Shown here one piece after another: positions 27,884 through 38,748 of a stretch of DNA of 64,000 bases; position 1 is the stretch's first letter; every line of letters starts with the position of its first letter. Where the stretch lies: assembly GCA_011391155.1 (NCBI GenBank), contig JAABRA010000220.1, positions 1-64,000 of the forward strand, written 5' to 3'. The notes beneath the pieces were generated by a model that was not told the origin of the DNA, made no database searches, and saw only the letters and a program-made list of their open reading frames with translations. This stretch comes from Burkholderiales bacterium. Its GTDB lineage: Bacteria > Pseudomonadota > Gammaproteobacteria > Burkholderiales > Burkholderiaceae_C. The translations under genes and the position numbers were made by a program.

Positions 27884-28432
27884 TCAGTCCTTCATGAGTT
27901 CTTGCAGCAGCGCGTGGCCCTCGGGCCAGTCGCCCAGGCCCGAGTCGGCATTGATATGGCCGCCCGGGCCGATGGCGTGCAGCGTGCTGCGCCATTGAGT
28001 GGCGAGCGCGCGGGCATGGTCGAACGTGCCAAAGGGGTCGTCGGTGCTGGCGACCAGCACGCTGTTGAACGGCAGGGGTTCACGCACAATCGGCGCCCAG
28101 CCGGGCAGTTGCTGGCGCAGGTCGTCCCGCTCAGCCTCGGGCGGCGCCACCATCAAGGCGCCCTTGATCCGATGGGTGCTGCGGGAATGGGCGGCCCAGG
28201 CCGCCACCTGCAGGCAACCCAGACTGTGGGCCACGAGCACCGCCGGGGCATCCAGGCCGAGCAGCACCTCCTCCAGCCGGGCGATCCAGTCGCCACGCAG
28301 TGGGCGCATCCAGTCCGATTGTTCGACCCGCCGATAGCCGTACCGCCGCTCCCAGCGGCTTTGCCAGTGGTCCGGCCCGCTGTTTTGCCAGCCGGGCAGG
28401 ATCAGGATGTGAGCGACAGGCAAGGTGGCCAC
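27884..28432 (-). CDS. RBBP9/YdeN-type serine hydrolase
   Basis: ILILPGWQNSGPDHWQSRWE, VLVAHSLGCLQVAAWA, GHINADSGLGDWPEG. Confidence 0.87.
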   Translation of the reverse strand: MATLPVAHILILPGWQNSGPDHWQSRWERRYGYRRVEQSDWMRPLRGDWIARLEEVLLGLDAPAVLVAHSLGCLQVAAWAAHSRSTHRIKGALMVAPPEAERDDLRQQLPGWAPIVREPLPFNSVLVASTDDPFGTFDHARALATQWRSTLHAIGPGGHINADSGLGDWPEGHALLQELMKD

Positions 28433-28479
28433 GGTGTTCGGTCGGTTGAAGCGGTTCAGCCCGGTAGGTACTACGTGTT

Positions 28480-28537
28480 TGATAGCAAACTATGACCGGA
28501 TGACGCTGGGTTCGTGCCAATTTCTTTCGATAATTCA
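28480..28537 (+). repeat. Dispersed repeat family A, copy A4
   Basis: tgatagcaaactatgaccggatgacgctgggttcgtgccaatttctttcgataattc. Confidence 0.75.
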
Positions 28538-28541
28538 GGAT

Positions 28542-29312
28542 TTACATCTTCTGGATGCGTTCCACCATCTCGCGGGCGAACTCCACGAACGCCTGGCTGC
28601 CCTTGGCCGACGGATCAAAAACCACGCCGGGCAGCCCGTAGCTCGGCGCCTCGGCCAGGCGAACGTTGCGCGGAATCACGGTGTTGAACACCTTGTCGCC
28701 AAAATGGCTCTTGAGTTGTTCGGCCACCTGCTGCTGCAGCGTGATGCGTGGGTCGAACATCACGCGCAGCAGGCCGATGATCTGCAGGTCGCGGTTGAGG
28801 TTGGCATGCACCTGCTTGATGGTGTTGACCAGATCGGTCAGGCCTTCCAGCGCAAAGTACTCGCACTGCATCGGCACAATCACGCCGTGGGCCGCGCACA
28901 GGCCGTTGAGCGTCAGCATGCTCAAGGACGGCGGACAATCGATCAGGATGAAGTCATAGTCATCGGCAACCTCGGCCAGCGCCGCTTTCAGGCGCTTTTC
29001 GCGGTGGTCCAGCGCCACCAGTTCGACCTCGGCCCCGGCCAGTTCCCGGTTGGCGCCCAGCACGTGGTAGCGGCACTTTTCCGACAGCACCGCGGCTTCC
29101 CGGATCGAGGCGGATTCCAGCAGCACGTCGTAGACACTCAGGGCCATCTTGCGCTTGTCCACGCCCGAGCCCATGGTCGCGTTGCCTTGCGGGTCCAGGT
29201 CGATCATCAGCACGCGCTGCCCCACCTTCGCCAGGCCGGCGGCGAGGTTGACGGTGGTGGTGGTCTTGCCGACGCCGCCCTTTTGATTGGCAACGCAGAA
29301 AATTTTGGCCAT
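28542..29312 (-). CDS. parA: Chromosome partitioning ATPase ParA
   Basis: MAKIFCVANQKGGVGKTTTTVNLAAGLA deviant Walker A; LIDCPPSLSMLTLNGL. Confidence 0.95.
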   Translation of the reverse strand: MAKIFCVANQKGGVGKTTTTVNLAAGLAKVGQRVLMIDLDPQGNATMGSGVDKRKMALSVYDVLLESASIREAAVLSEKCRYHVLGANRELAGAEVELVALDHREKRLKAALAEVADDYDFILIDCPPSLSMLTLNGLCAAHGVIVPMQCEYFALEGLTDLVNTIKQVHANLNRDLQIIGLLRVMFDPRITLQQQVAEQLKSHFGDKVFNTVIPRNVRLAEAPSYGLPGVVFDPSAKGSQAFVEFAREMVERIQKM

Positions 29313-29351
29313 GAAGGTGTGCGAGTGAAGGGTGGAAACGCGTGGGGAAGT

Positions 29352-29966
29352 TTATCGGGACAGGGCCAGCCTGACGCCGAAGCCGATGAGGAACAGGCCG
29401 GCCACTTTCTCCAGCACGCGGCCGATCATTGGGCTGGCGCGCAGGCGAGCGGCCAGGAAATGGGTGAGCAGCACCACCGCCAAGCCATACAGGAAAGCCA
29501 GCACCGCAATCGTGGCCGCCATCACGCCGAAGGTCAGCAACCCCTGGTGTTTCGCCGGATCGATGAACAGCGGGAAGAAGGCCATGTAGAACACGATCGC
29601 CTTGGGGTTGAGCAGCGTGATGGTGAAGGCCTGCTGGAAATAGTGGCGCGGCTGGATGTTCAGCACCGGCGCGCTGCCGGGTTTGGCGGTCAACATTCTG
29701 AAGCCCAGCCAGGCCAGATAGGCCGCGCCGAGCCACTGCACGGCGGCAAAGGCCGCCGGGTAGGTGGACAGCAGGGCAGCAACACCGGCCACCGCCATCC
29801 ACATCAGCACCTGATCGCCCGCGATGACGCCCAGTGTGGCGCCCATGCCGCCGGCCACGCCGCCCTTGCTGGTCGAGGTGATGAGCGCCAGATTGCCCGG
29901 GCCGGGAATCAACAGAAACACAATCATGGCCGCGACAAACGCGCCGTAATCCGCAATGCCAAACAT
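29352..29966 (-). CDS. LysE family translocator
   Basis: FLLIPGPGNLALITSTSKGGVAGGMGATLGVIAGDQV. Confidence 0.88.
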   Translation of the reverse strand: MFGIADYGAFVAAMIVFLLIPGPGNLALITSTSKGGVAGGMGATLGVIAGDQVLMWMAVAGVAALLSTYPAAFAAVQWLGAAYLAWLGFRMLTAKPGSAPVLNIQPRHYFQQAFTITLLNPKAIVFYMAFFPLFIDPAKHQGLLTFGVMAATIAVLAFLYGLAVVLLTHFLAARLRASPMIGRVLEKVAGLFLIGFGVRLALSR

Positions 29967-30000
29967 TGAAATCCTCGGGGGTTGGAAGAACGAGTTTACG

Positions 30001-30696
30001 TTACGCGACCGGCGCTGCGGTTTCGGCCGCCCGCATCCAGACGATGCAGCGTTCTGCATCCAGCCCGGGCACCTGAAGCGGTTCCACGTGAAACACATTG
30101 ACGCTGGCCGGCAGCGCGGCGATTTCATCGACCGGGCGCTTGCCCTTCATGGCCAGCCAGAGGCCCCCTGCCTCGAGCGCGGCGCGGGAACCATCCACGA
30201 AATCCGCCAGCGACGCAAACGCCCGGGAACTGATGACATCAAAGGGGCCGGTCAGATTCTCGACCCGGGCATGCACGCCGCGCAGGTTGGACAGCTTGAG
30301 CGTGACGGCCACCTGCTGGATGAACGCAGCCTTCTTGGCGACGGTGTCGACGCAGGTCACGTCGATCTCCGGGCAGCCGATGGCGATCACCACGCCGGGC
30401 AGCCCGGCACCCGCGCCCACGTCGAGCAGGCGAATCGGCGCCTCGGGTGCCGACGCCTGCCTCGTGGCCGCGCCTTGCCGGCGCAACGGGGCGATCACGG
30501 CAAGGCTGTCGAGCAGGTGGAGGGTCAGCATGTCGGCCGGGTTGCGCACCGCGGTCAGGTTGTAGACCTTGTTCCATTTCTGGATCAGGGTCAGGTACTG
30601 CAGAAGCAGGTCGGCCTGCGGCTCTGACAGGGGGACGTGCATCTGCTCGGCAGAGCGAATCAGTGCTACTCGCGGATCGATGGCAGTGTCGGTCAT
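30001..30696 (-). CDS. rsmG: 16S rRNA (guanine-N7) methyltransferase RsmG (GidB)
   Basis: KWNKVYNLTAVRNPADMLTLHLLDSLAV, LLDVGAGAGLPGVVIAI, SRAFASLADF. Confidence 0.95.
   Translation of the reverse strand: MTDTAIDPRVALIRSAEQMHVPLSEPQADLLLQYLTLIQKWNKVYNLTAVRNPADMLTLHLLDSLAVIAPLRRQGAATRQASAPEAPIRLLDVGAGAGLPGVVIAIGCPEIDVTCVDTVAKKAAFIQQVAVTLKLSNLRGVHARVENLTGPFDVISSRAFASLADFVDGSRAALEAGGLWLAMKGKRPVDEIAALPASVNVFHVEPLQVPGLDAERCIVWMRAAETAAPVA
30080..30095. other. parS site (GGTTCCACGTGAAACA)
   Basis: 15/16 match to TGTTCCACGTGAAACA; inside rsmG. Confidence 0.85.
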
Positions 30697-30877
30697 GGTA
30701 TCTGGGGCGGGAATAAGGCTTGATTGTGGCCTGTCTCTGCCGGTTTCGGCCTGCCGATCACGGCAACCAGGCCGCGCAGCAGCGAAAGCACGAGACAGGC
30801 ACCAGCATCGCAGCCGGCTTCGTGAGATTCAATCCGCACCCGGCACGGCGTGTGGGCCATTGCACGAATCTTCTTGG

Positions 30878-30893
30878 TGTTTCACGTGAAACA
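30878..30893. other. parS site (TGTTTCACGTGAAACA)
   Basis: Perfect 16-bp palindromic ParB-binding consensus between two ORFs. Confidence 0.93.
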
Positions 30894-30900
30894 CGGGGCG

Positions 30901-31608
30901 TCACCCGCCCTGGTCCCAGCAGTTGGCCTTTGGCGCGGGGCTGTGCACCCAGTAGCGGGTGTAGCCCGTCAAGCCCGGGCCGCGAAGACCCTGCAAACTC
31001 CCATCGCCCGAGCCCTGCGGGCCGTCATGCATGCCGGCCACTCGCCAGCCAGCGCCCAATTCAGTCTCGCAGCGGGCAGACGCCATGGCCTGCGACTCCA
31101 TGACCGCCCCCATCACCGGCTGCGTCGCGCCCAGTGTGCCTCCGTTCGTGGCCCGATCGGCGTTCGCGTCCAGGCCGCTCGGCAAAGGCGAGCTTGCCGT
31201 GCGCACGCAGAGCACCGGCAGGACGGTGCGGCATGAGGTATCGCCTTGAGTCGGGTTGCACACCCCCTGATGGGGCTGGTCAAGCGGAGCGGGCTCGCCG
31301 CTGCAAGCCAGACGCGCTACATCCGCCGGCGCCTTGCCATCGCCAACGACAGCGTAAGTCAGCCCGTGCCCCAGCGGGCGCGGCATCGAGGCCGCGGCCC
31401 CTTCAGCAAGCGTGGCACTGGCCGCCTGTGCAGCTGCGCTAGCGGGGCTGCGGCTCATCGCCAGCTCAGTCTGGTGAACCGCAAGCTCACGGTCGTCACG
31501 CTCCTTTTTGAGGTACACCGGAATGATCAGCATCGCCATCAGGATACCGACGACCAGCAGGGCGCGTGCCATCAGAAAGGCACCGGCTTGTCGGAATGGT
31601 TTGCGCAT
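30901..31608 (-). CDS. Membrane-anchored hypothetical protein
   Basis: N-terminal TM segment FLMARALLVVGILMAMLIIPVYL; cysteine-containing C-terminal region. Confidence 0.65.
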   Translation of the reverse strand: MRKPFRQAGAFLMARALLVVGILMAMLIIPVYLKKERDDRELAVHQTELAMSRSPASAAAQAASATLAEGAAASMPRPLGHGLTYAVVGDGKAPADVARLACSGEPAPLDQPHQGVCNPTQGDTSCRTVLPVLCVRTASSPLPSGLDANADRATNGGTLGATQPVMGAVMESQAMASARCETELGAGWRVAGMHDGPQGSGDGSLQGLRGPGLTGYTRYWVHSPAPKANCWDQGG

Positions 31609-31672
31609 GGACAACATCTCCTTGGCCTGGACCCCTTCACCACCCGTGCGGACTCTGGCTCGACAAGTCCGC

Positions 31673-33679
31673 TCAGGCCTGGCGGGCCACTGCCGCTGCT
31701 CCGCTTGCATCGGCCTCGCCCGAGGGTACGGCATCCCGACCCCGTCCCCCGCCCTTTTTCAGGTGGATCAGCAGCAGTGAAATGCTGGCCGGGGTAATGC
31801 CGGAGATGCGCGAAGCCAACCCCAACGTCTCGGGCCGGTGTTTTGCCAGCTTTTGCCGCGCTTCGATGGACAAGGCGGTGACCTGCATGTAATCCAGATC
31901 CGCGGGCAATTTCAAGCCTTCGTAGTGGGCTGAGCGCTCCACCTCGTCCTTTTGCCGATCGATGTAGCCGGCGTATTTGGCGGCAATCTCGACCTGCTCG
32001 ATCACCGGCGCGCTCAGGTCGCCCAGTGTTTCCCATGAAACATCGCGTGAGGTGAACCGACCACCATCCATGGACACCAGCCCGGCGTAGCCCACGTCGG
32101 GCCGGCGCAGCAATTCAAACAGGTTGTACTCATGGTCGATGGCCTTGCCCAGCACCCGTTCGGACTCGGCCGCCGGCAGGTTGCGCGGGTTGACCCAGGT
32201 CGATTTCAGGCGTTCTGTTTCACGTGAAACCGCATCGCGCTTGCGGCTGAACGCCTCCCAGCGCGCATCGTCCACCAGGCCCAAACGCCGGCCGGCCTCG
32301 GTCAGGCGCAGGTCGGCGTTGTCCTCGCGCAGCTGCAGGCGGAACTCGGCGCGGCTCGTGAACATGCGGTAGGGTTCCGTCACGCCCTGGGTGATCAGGT
32401 CATCGACCAGCACCCCCAGGTAAGCTTCGTCGCGGCGCGGCAGCCAGGCGTCTTCCCCCCTGCACTGCAACGCGGCATTGATGCCGGCGAACAGGCCCTG
32501 CGCCGCGGCTTCTTCGTAGCCCGTGGTGCCGTTGATCTGCCCGGCAAAAAACAGGCCGCCGATCTGCCGCGTCTCGAAGCTGCTTTTGAGCGAACGCGGA
32601 TCGAAGTAGTCGTATTCGATGGCGTAGCCGGGGCGCAGAATGTGTGCGTTCTCCAGCCCTTTCATGCTGCGCACCAAAGCGTACTGGATGTCGAACGGCA
32701 GGCTGGTGCTGATGCCGTTGGGGTAGAACTCGTTCGTCGTCAGGCCCTCGGGCTCCAGGAAGATCTGGTGGCTGTCCTTGTCGGCAAAGCGGTTGACCTT
32801 GTCTTCCACGCTCGGGCAGTAGCGCGGCCCCACGCCCTCGATCTTGCCGGTGAACATCGGGCTGCGGTCGAAGCCGCTACGGATGATGTCGTGGGTGCGC
32901 GCATTGGTGTGCGTCACCCAGCACGGCATCTGCCGCGGGTGCATTGCCGCCTGGCCCATGAAGCTGAACACCGGCACCGTGTCGCCAATGCCGCCGGGCA
33001 TGCCGTCGCCGGGCTGCTCCATGCACTGGCTGAAGTCGATGCTGCGCCCGTCCAGGCGGGGTGGGGTGCCGGTCTTCAGGCGGGCCTGCGGCAGCTTGAG
33101 TTCCTTGAGCCGGCTGGAGAGACTCACCGCCGGCGGGTCGCCCGCGCGCCCGGCGGCGTAGTTGTTCAGGCCGACGTGGATCTTGCCGTCCAGGAAGGTG
33201 CCCGCGGTCAGCACCACGGTGCGGCACCGAAACTTGATGCCCACTTGCGTCACCGCACCCACCACGCGGTCGCCAGTCCCATCCGATTCAACCATCAAGT
33301 CGTCCACCGCCTGCTGGAACAGCCACAGGTTCGGCTGGTTTTCCAGCCGCCGGCGGATGGCGGCCTTGTACAAAATGCGGTCGGCCTGCGCCCGCGTGGC
33401 GCGCACCGCCGGCCCCTTGGAGCTGTTGAGGATGCGGAACTGGATGCCGCCTTCGTCGGTGGCTATCGCCATCGCGCCGCCCAGCGCATCCACCTCCTTG
33501 ACCAGATGGCCCTTGCCGATGCCGCCAATCGACGGGTTGCAGCTCATCTGGCCAAGCGTCTCGATGTTGTGCGACAGCAGCAGCGTCCTGCAGCCCATGC
33601 GCGCGGCGGCCAGGGCCGCTTCAGTGCCGGCATGGCCGCCACCGACCACGATCACGTCGAATTCCTGAGGGTAAAGCAT
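31673..33679 (-). CDS. mnmG: tRNA uridine-5-carboxymethylaminomethyl modification enzyme MnmG (GidA)
   Basis: [53 protein letters not shown]. Confidence 0.96.
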   Translation of the reverse strand: MLYPQEFDVIVVGGGHAGTEAALAAARMGCRTLLLSHNIETLGQMSCNPSIGGIGKGHLVKEVDALGGAMAIATDEGGIQFRILNSSKGPAVRATRAQADRILYKAAIRRRLENQPNLWLFQQAVDDLMVESDGTGDRVVGAVTQVGIKFRCRTVVLTAGTFLDGKIHVGLNNYAAGRAGDPPAVSLSSRLKELKLPQARLKTGTPPRLDGRSIDFSQCMEQPGDGMPGGIGDTVPVFSFMGQAAMHPRQMPCWVTHTNARTHDIIRSGFDRSPMFTGKIEGVGPRYCPSVEDKVNRFADKDSHQIFLEPEGLTTNEFYPNGISTSLPFDIQYALVRSMKGLENAHILRPGYAIEYDYFDPRSLKSSFETRQIGGLFFAGQINGTTGYEEAAAQGLFAGINAALQCRGEDAWLPRRDEAYLGVLVDDLITQGVTEPYRMFTSRAEFRLQLREDNADLRLTEAGRRLGLVDDARWEAFSRKRDAVSRETERLKSTWVNPRNLPAAESERVLGKAIDHEYNLFELLRRPDVGYAGLVSMDGGRFTSRDVSWETLGDLSAPVIEQVEIAAKYAGYIDRQKDEVERSAHYEGLKLPADLDYMQVTALSIEARQKLAKHRPETLGLASRISGITPASISLLLIHLKKGGGRGRDAVPSGEADASGAAAVARQA
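32216..32231. other. parS-like site (TGTTTCACGTGAAACC)
   Basis: 15/16 match to consensus; inside mnmG. Confidence 0.85.
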
Positions 33680-33921
33680 GGGCTGTCCGGGAGAGGCACG
33701 CAGGGCGCGCCGGAGGCCAAGGGGGCCGGAAGCCGCGATTTTACCGGCCGACACGTTTTTCGGCCCGGTACGGGGCATACCGCCGGCCCTCCGGCAGGCG
33801 CCCGGAAATCTGCAGGTCATGCGACAAATGCATAAGACCACAGCAAGGCGGCCTTGGACAAGCCGCCGGTACCGGCCTAAGCTTCGGGGTCTGACCCTCC
33901 CAACCCCAAGGAAACACGCTC

Positions 33922-35232
<1,311 letters not shown>

Positions 35233-35240
35233 AAAGGAAT

Positions 35241-35340
35241 TGGCCCCCACGCTCCCCCGCTGCGCGTGGGTCGCTGCCCCCCGAGGGGGCCTTCGCGCCT
35301 GGGGGCGGCCCGGCGGCGCTCACTTGGCCCCCACGCTCCC
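35241..35340. repeat. Dispersed repeat family B, copy B2 (plus the start of an adjacent partial copy)
   Basis: ggcccccacgctcccccgctgcgcgtgggtcgctgccccccgagggggccttcgcgcctgggggcggcccggcggcgctca, followed by a second ggcccccacgctcccc. Confidence 0.85.
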
Positions 35341-35397
35341 CGCGCGGCGGAAACAGGGCACGACGGGGCCGAAGACGAAGCGCGGCACAATGCCGGC

Positions 35398-35991
35398 ATG
35401 AACCCCTCCAACAAACTCCTGGTCTTCGCCGGCAGCACCCGGGCCCACTCCTGGAACCGCAAACTCGCCGGCGTTGCCGCAGACCTGGCACGCACGGCCG
35501 GCGCCGAGGTCACCGCCATCGAACTGGCAGACTTCGAGCTGCCGCTCTACAACGCCGACCTGGAGGCCCGCGGCACGCCGGCCGCCGCGATCCGCCTGAA
35601 GGAGCTGTTCGACGCGCACCCGGCCTGGATCATCTGCTCGCCCGAATACAACGGCAGCTATACCGGCTTGCTGAAGAACACCCTCGACTGGGTCTCCAGT
35701 CCCGTCAAGGGGCACCCCCAGTGGTCCAGCGGCACGCTGCCCTTCGCCGGCAAGGTGGTCGGCCTGCTCAGTGCCTCGCCGGGCGCCCTCGGCGGGCTGC
35801 GCTCGCTGGAACACCTGGCGCCGCTGCTGCTGAACCTGCAGTGCTGGGTGACGCCGAAACAATTTGCGCTGTCGCGGGCCGGCGAGGCGTTTGACGCTGA
35901 CGGCCAGCTCACCAGCGAGGCCAGCCGCGCCAGTGTGCGCGCCGTGGTGGAACAGGCGCTGTGGGCCAGCCGGCAACTGCAGGCCCGGTAA
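35398..35991 (+). CDS. NADPH-dependent FMN reductase family
   Basis: LLVFAGSTRAHSWNRKLAGVAADLA...WIICSPEYNGSYTGLLKNTLDWVS. Confidence 0.88.
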   Translation: MNPSNKLLVFAGSTRAHSWNRKLAGVAADLARTAGAEVTAIELADFELPLYNADLEARGTPAAAIRLKELFDAHPAWIICSPEYNGSYTGLLKNTLDWVSSPVKGHPQWSSGTLPFAGKVVGLLSASPGALGGLRSLEHLAPLLLNLQCWVTPKQFALSRAGEAFDADGQLTSEASRASVRAVVEQALWASRQLQAR

Positions 35992-36022
35992 ACCGGCTGG
36001 ACGCCGGTCACAAGCCCCTCCA

Positions 36023-36083
36023 CAGCAAATCTATGAACGAAATTGGCCTCTTCCCAGCGTCAAATGGTCATTGTAAGCTATGT
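36023..36083 (-). repeat. Dispersed repeat family A, copy A5
   Basis: Reverse complement contains atagcttacaatgaccatttgacgctggg...ggccaatttc. Confidence 0.75.
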
Positions 36084-36099
36084 TTTTAGGACTCCCTGA

Positions 36100-36375
36100 A
36101 TGCCGGTGATCGATTGCCGCCCCGGCTGTGGCGCCTGCTGCACGGCACCGTCCATCAGCTCCCCCATTCCCGGGATGCCCAGCGGCAAAGCGGCTGGGGT
36201 GCGCTGCGTGCAACTTGACGATGCCAACCGCTGCCGCCTCTTTGGCCAGCCCGAACGCCCCGCCGTGTGCCGGCAGCTCCAGCCGTCGGCCGAGATGTGC
36301 GGCACCAGTGCCACCGAGGCACTGGCCTGGCTATTGACGCTCGAAATCGAAACCCGCCCGGCCCCTGACACGTAA
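36100..36375 (+). CDS. YkgJ family cysteine cluster protein
   Basis: [35 protein letters not shown]...[19 protein letters not shown]. Confidence 0.87.
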   Translation: MPVIDCRPGCGACCTAPSISSPIPGMPSGKAAGVRCVQLDDANRCRLFGQPERPAVCRQLQPSAEMCGTSATEALAWLLTLEIETRPAPDT

Positions 36376-36455
36376 GACGCGCTCCCACGCCGACCCGAGG
36401 CCCGCACAGCCCCGGGGAGCCTGCAGCTCAAGGGTGCGGGGTGGGCGCCGCCCTG

Positions 36456-37910
36456 TCAGAACGGGTAATGCCGCGGCGTGGTCTGCACCGTGATCCAGCG
36501 CAGCTCGGTGAACTCGGCGATGCCGGCCTTGCCGCCGAAACGGCCAATTCCACTGCCTTTGACGCCGCCAAAAGGCATCTGCGCCTCGTCATGCACGGTC
36601 GGGCCGTTGACGTGGCAGATGCCCGAGTCGATGCGCCGTGCCACGTTGAAGGCGCGCGCGATATCGCCGCCAAACACCGCTGACGACAAGCCGTATTCGT
36701 TGTCATTGGCGCAGGCCACGGCCTCTTCCACCCCATTGACACGAACCACGCATTTGACGGGACCGAAGGTCTCTTCCCGGTAGATGCGCATGGCTGGCGT
36801 CACATGGTCCAGCACGGTCGCGGGCATGAGCGTGCTGTCCACCTTGCCACCGCAGAGCAGCTTCGCGCCCTGGGCCAGCGCATCGTCGATCAGCGCGTTG
36901 CAGTGCTCCACGGTGCTCATGCCGATGACCGAACCCAGCACCACCGGCTCGGGCTTGCGGGGGTCGCCTAGCGGCAGCGCGCTGGCCTTGGCGGCGAATT
37001 TCTTCACGAAGTCGTCGGCAATCTTCTGGTCCACGATGATGCGCTCGGTGCTCATGCAGATCTGGCCGCTGTTGGCGAAGCAGCCAAAGGCCGCGCCGTT
37101 CACGGCGTCCTCAATGTTGGCATCGTCCAGGATCACCATCGGCGCCTTGCCGCCGAGCTCCAGCACCACCGGCTTGAGGTATTTCGCGCAGGTCATGGCA
37201 ATGATCCTGCCCACCCTTGTGGAGCCGGTGAAGTTCACGCGCCGCACCGCCGGGTGCGCCACCATGGCCTCCACGACGGCGCCAGCGTCCGCCGGGGCGT
37301 TGGTCAGGTAGTTCACCACGCCAGGCGGGAAGCCGGCGTCCTGGAACGCCTCAACGATCAGCTGGTGCGTGTGCGGGCAGTTCTCCGAGCCCTTGAGAAT
37401 CACGGTATTGCCGCACGCCAGCGGCGTCGCAATCGCGCGCACCCCGAGGATGACCGGCGCGTTCCAGGGCGCAATCCCCAGCACCACGCCGGCGGGCTGG
37501 CGGATGCCCATGGCCAGGCTGCCTGGCACATCGGAGGGAATTACCTCGCCCGCCACCTGGGTCGTCAGCGAAGCAGCTTCGCGGATCATGCCGGCCGCCA
37601 GCATCACGTTGAATCCTGCCCACATGCCGGTGGCACCGGTTTCAGCGGAAACCGCCTCGATGAACTGTGGGGTCTTGGCCTCCAGCGCGTCGGCCGCCTT
37701 GAGCAGCAGCGCACGGCGCGCGCCGGGGCCCGTCTGGCTCCAGGATTTAAAAGCCTCGGCGGCGGCTTCCACGGCAAGCACGGCGTCCGCAGGCGAGGCC
37801 GCCGGCGCGCGCGTGGCGACACTGCCGTCAAGTGGATTGCGGCGCTCGAAGGTGGCGCCGGCTTCGGCCGTGACTTTGAGGCCGTTGATAAGCATGGACA
37901 TATCGGACAT
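36456..37910 (-). CDS. Aldehyde dehydrogenase (vanillin/salicylaldehyde dehydrogenase-like)
   Basis: FTGSTRVGRIIAMTCAKYLKPVVLELGGKAPMVILDDANIEDAV; FANSGQICMSTERIIV. Confidence 0.92.
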   Translation of the reverse strand: MSDMSMLINGLKVTAEAGATFERRNPLDGSVATRAPAASPADAVLAVEAAAEAFKSWSQTGPGARRALLLKAADALEAKTPQFIEAVSAETGATGMWAGFNVMLAAGMIREAASLTTQVAGEVIPSDVPGSLAMGIRQPAGVVLGIAPWNAPVILGVRAIATPLACGNTVILKGSENCPHTHQLIVEAFQDAGFPPGVVNYLTNAPADAGAVVEAMVAHPAVRRVNFTGSTRVGRIIAMTCAKYLKPVVLELGGKAPMVILDDANIEDAVNGAAFGCFANSGQICMSTERIIVDQKIADDFVKKFAAKASALPLGDPRKPEPVVLGSVIGMSTVEHCNALIDDALAQGAKLLCGGKVDSTLMPATVLDHVTPAMRIYREETFGPVKCVVRVNGVEEAVACANDNEYGLSSAVFGGDIARAFNVARRIDSGICHVNGPTVHDEAQMPFGGVKGSGIGRFGGKAGIAEFTELRWITVQTTPRHYPF

Positions 37911-37935
37911 GGAACTCTCCTTGGGGTCGGTGAAA

Positions 37936-38748
37936 TCAGGCAGCGGGCCAGGCCCGCGCGACGGGTTGCACGGATGCGCCTACAGCAGCAGGGACAGGGG
38001 CGCTCGTGGCGCCCAGATAGGCTTCCCGGATCACGGTCGAGCGCGCCAGCAGCGCGGCAGGGCCGCTGGCCACCAGCGCGCCGCGCTCCAGCACATAGCC
38101 GCGATCCGCCACGGCCAGCGCCTTTTTCACGTTCTGCTCGACCATAAGAACGGTCGTGCCGGCATCGGCGATGCGCCGGGCCATGCCCAGCAGTTCAGCA
38201 ACCATCTTGGGCGCCAGGCCCAGCGACGGTTCGTCCAGCATCAGCAGGCGCGGCGCGCTCATCATGGCGCGGGCCACCGCCACCATCTGCTGCTCGCCCC
38301 CGCTCATGGTGCCGGCCAGTTGGCGCGCTCGCTCACGCAGCTTCGGGAAATCGTCGAACGCCTGTTCGAGCCGTTGCGCACGTTCGGCCTTGGGTACCAG
38401 CCAGCCGCCAAGCTCCAGGTTTTCCGTCACCGTCATTTGTGCAAACAGCTGGCGGCCTTCGGCGACCAGTGCCACACCGCGCTGGACGATCTCGTGGGTT
38501 CTGCCGGGCAGCGTTTCGCCATTGAGAAGCACCTCACCCTGGCGTGGAATCAGTCCCGCCAGCGCCTTGAGCAGCGTCGTCTTGCCGGCCCCGTTGGGGC
38601 CCAGAATGACCGTGAGGCCGGGCCGCACCTCCATCGCCAGATCGCGCAGCACGAGAAACGGGCCATAGCCTGCGCTCAAACCCCGCACCGCCAGGTTCGC
38701 ACGCGGGTCGCCACCCAGCGCAAAGGGCGTTGGCTCGTACCACATCAT
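37936..38748 (-). CDS. livF: Branched-chain amino acid-type ABC transporter ATP-binding protein LivF
   Basis: Walker A GPNGAGKTTLLKAL, signature MSGGEQQMVAVARAMM, LMLDEPSLGLAP. Confidence 0.87.
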   Translation of the reverse strand: MMWYEPTPFALGGDPRANLAVRGLSAGYGPFLVLRDLAMEVRPGLTVILGPNGAGKTTLLKALAGLIPRQGEVLLNGETLPGRTHEIVQRGVALVAEGRQLFAQMTVTENLELGGWLVPKAERAQRLEQAFDDFPKLRERARQLAGTMSGGEQQMVAVARAMMSAPRLLMLDEPSLGLAPKMVAELLGMARRIADAGTTVLMVEQNVKKALAVADRGYVLERGALVASGPAALLARSTVIREAYLGATSAPVPAAVGASVQPVARAWPAA

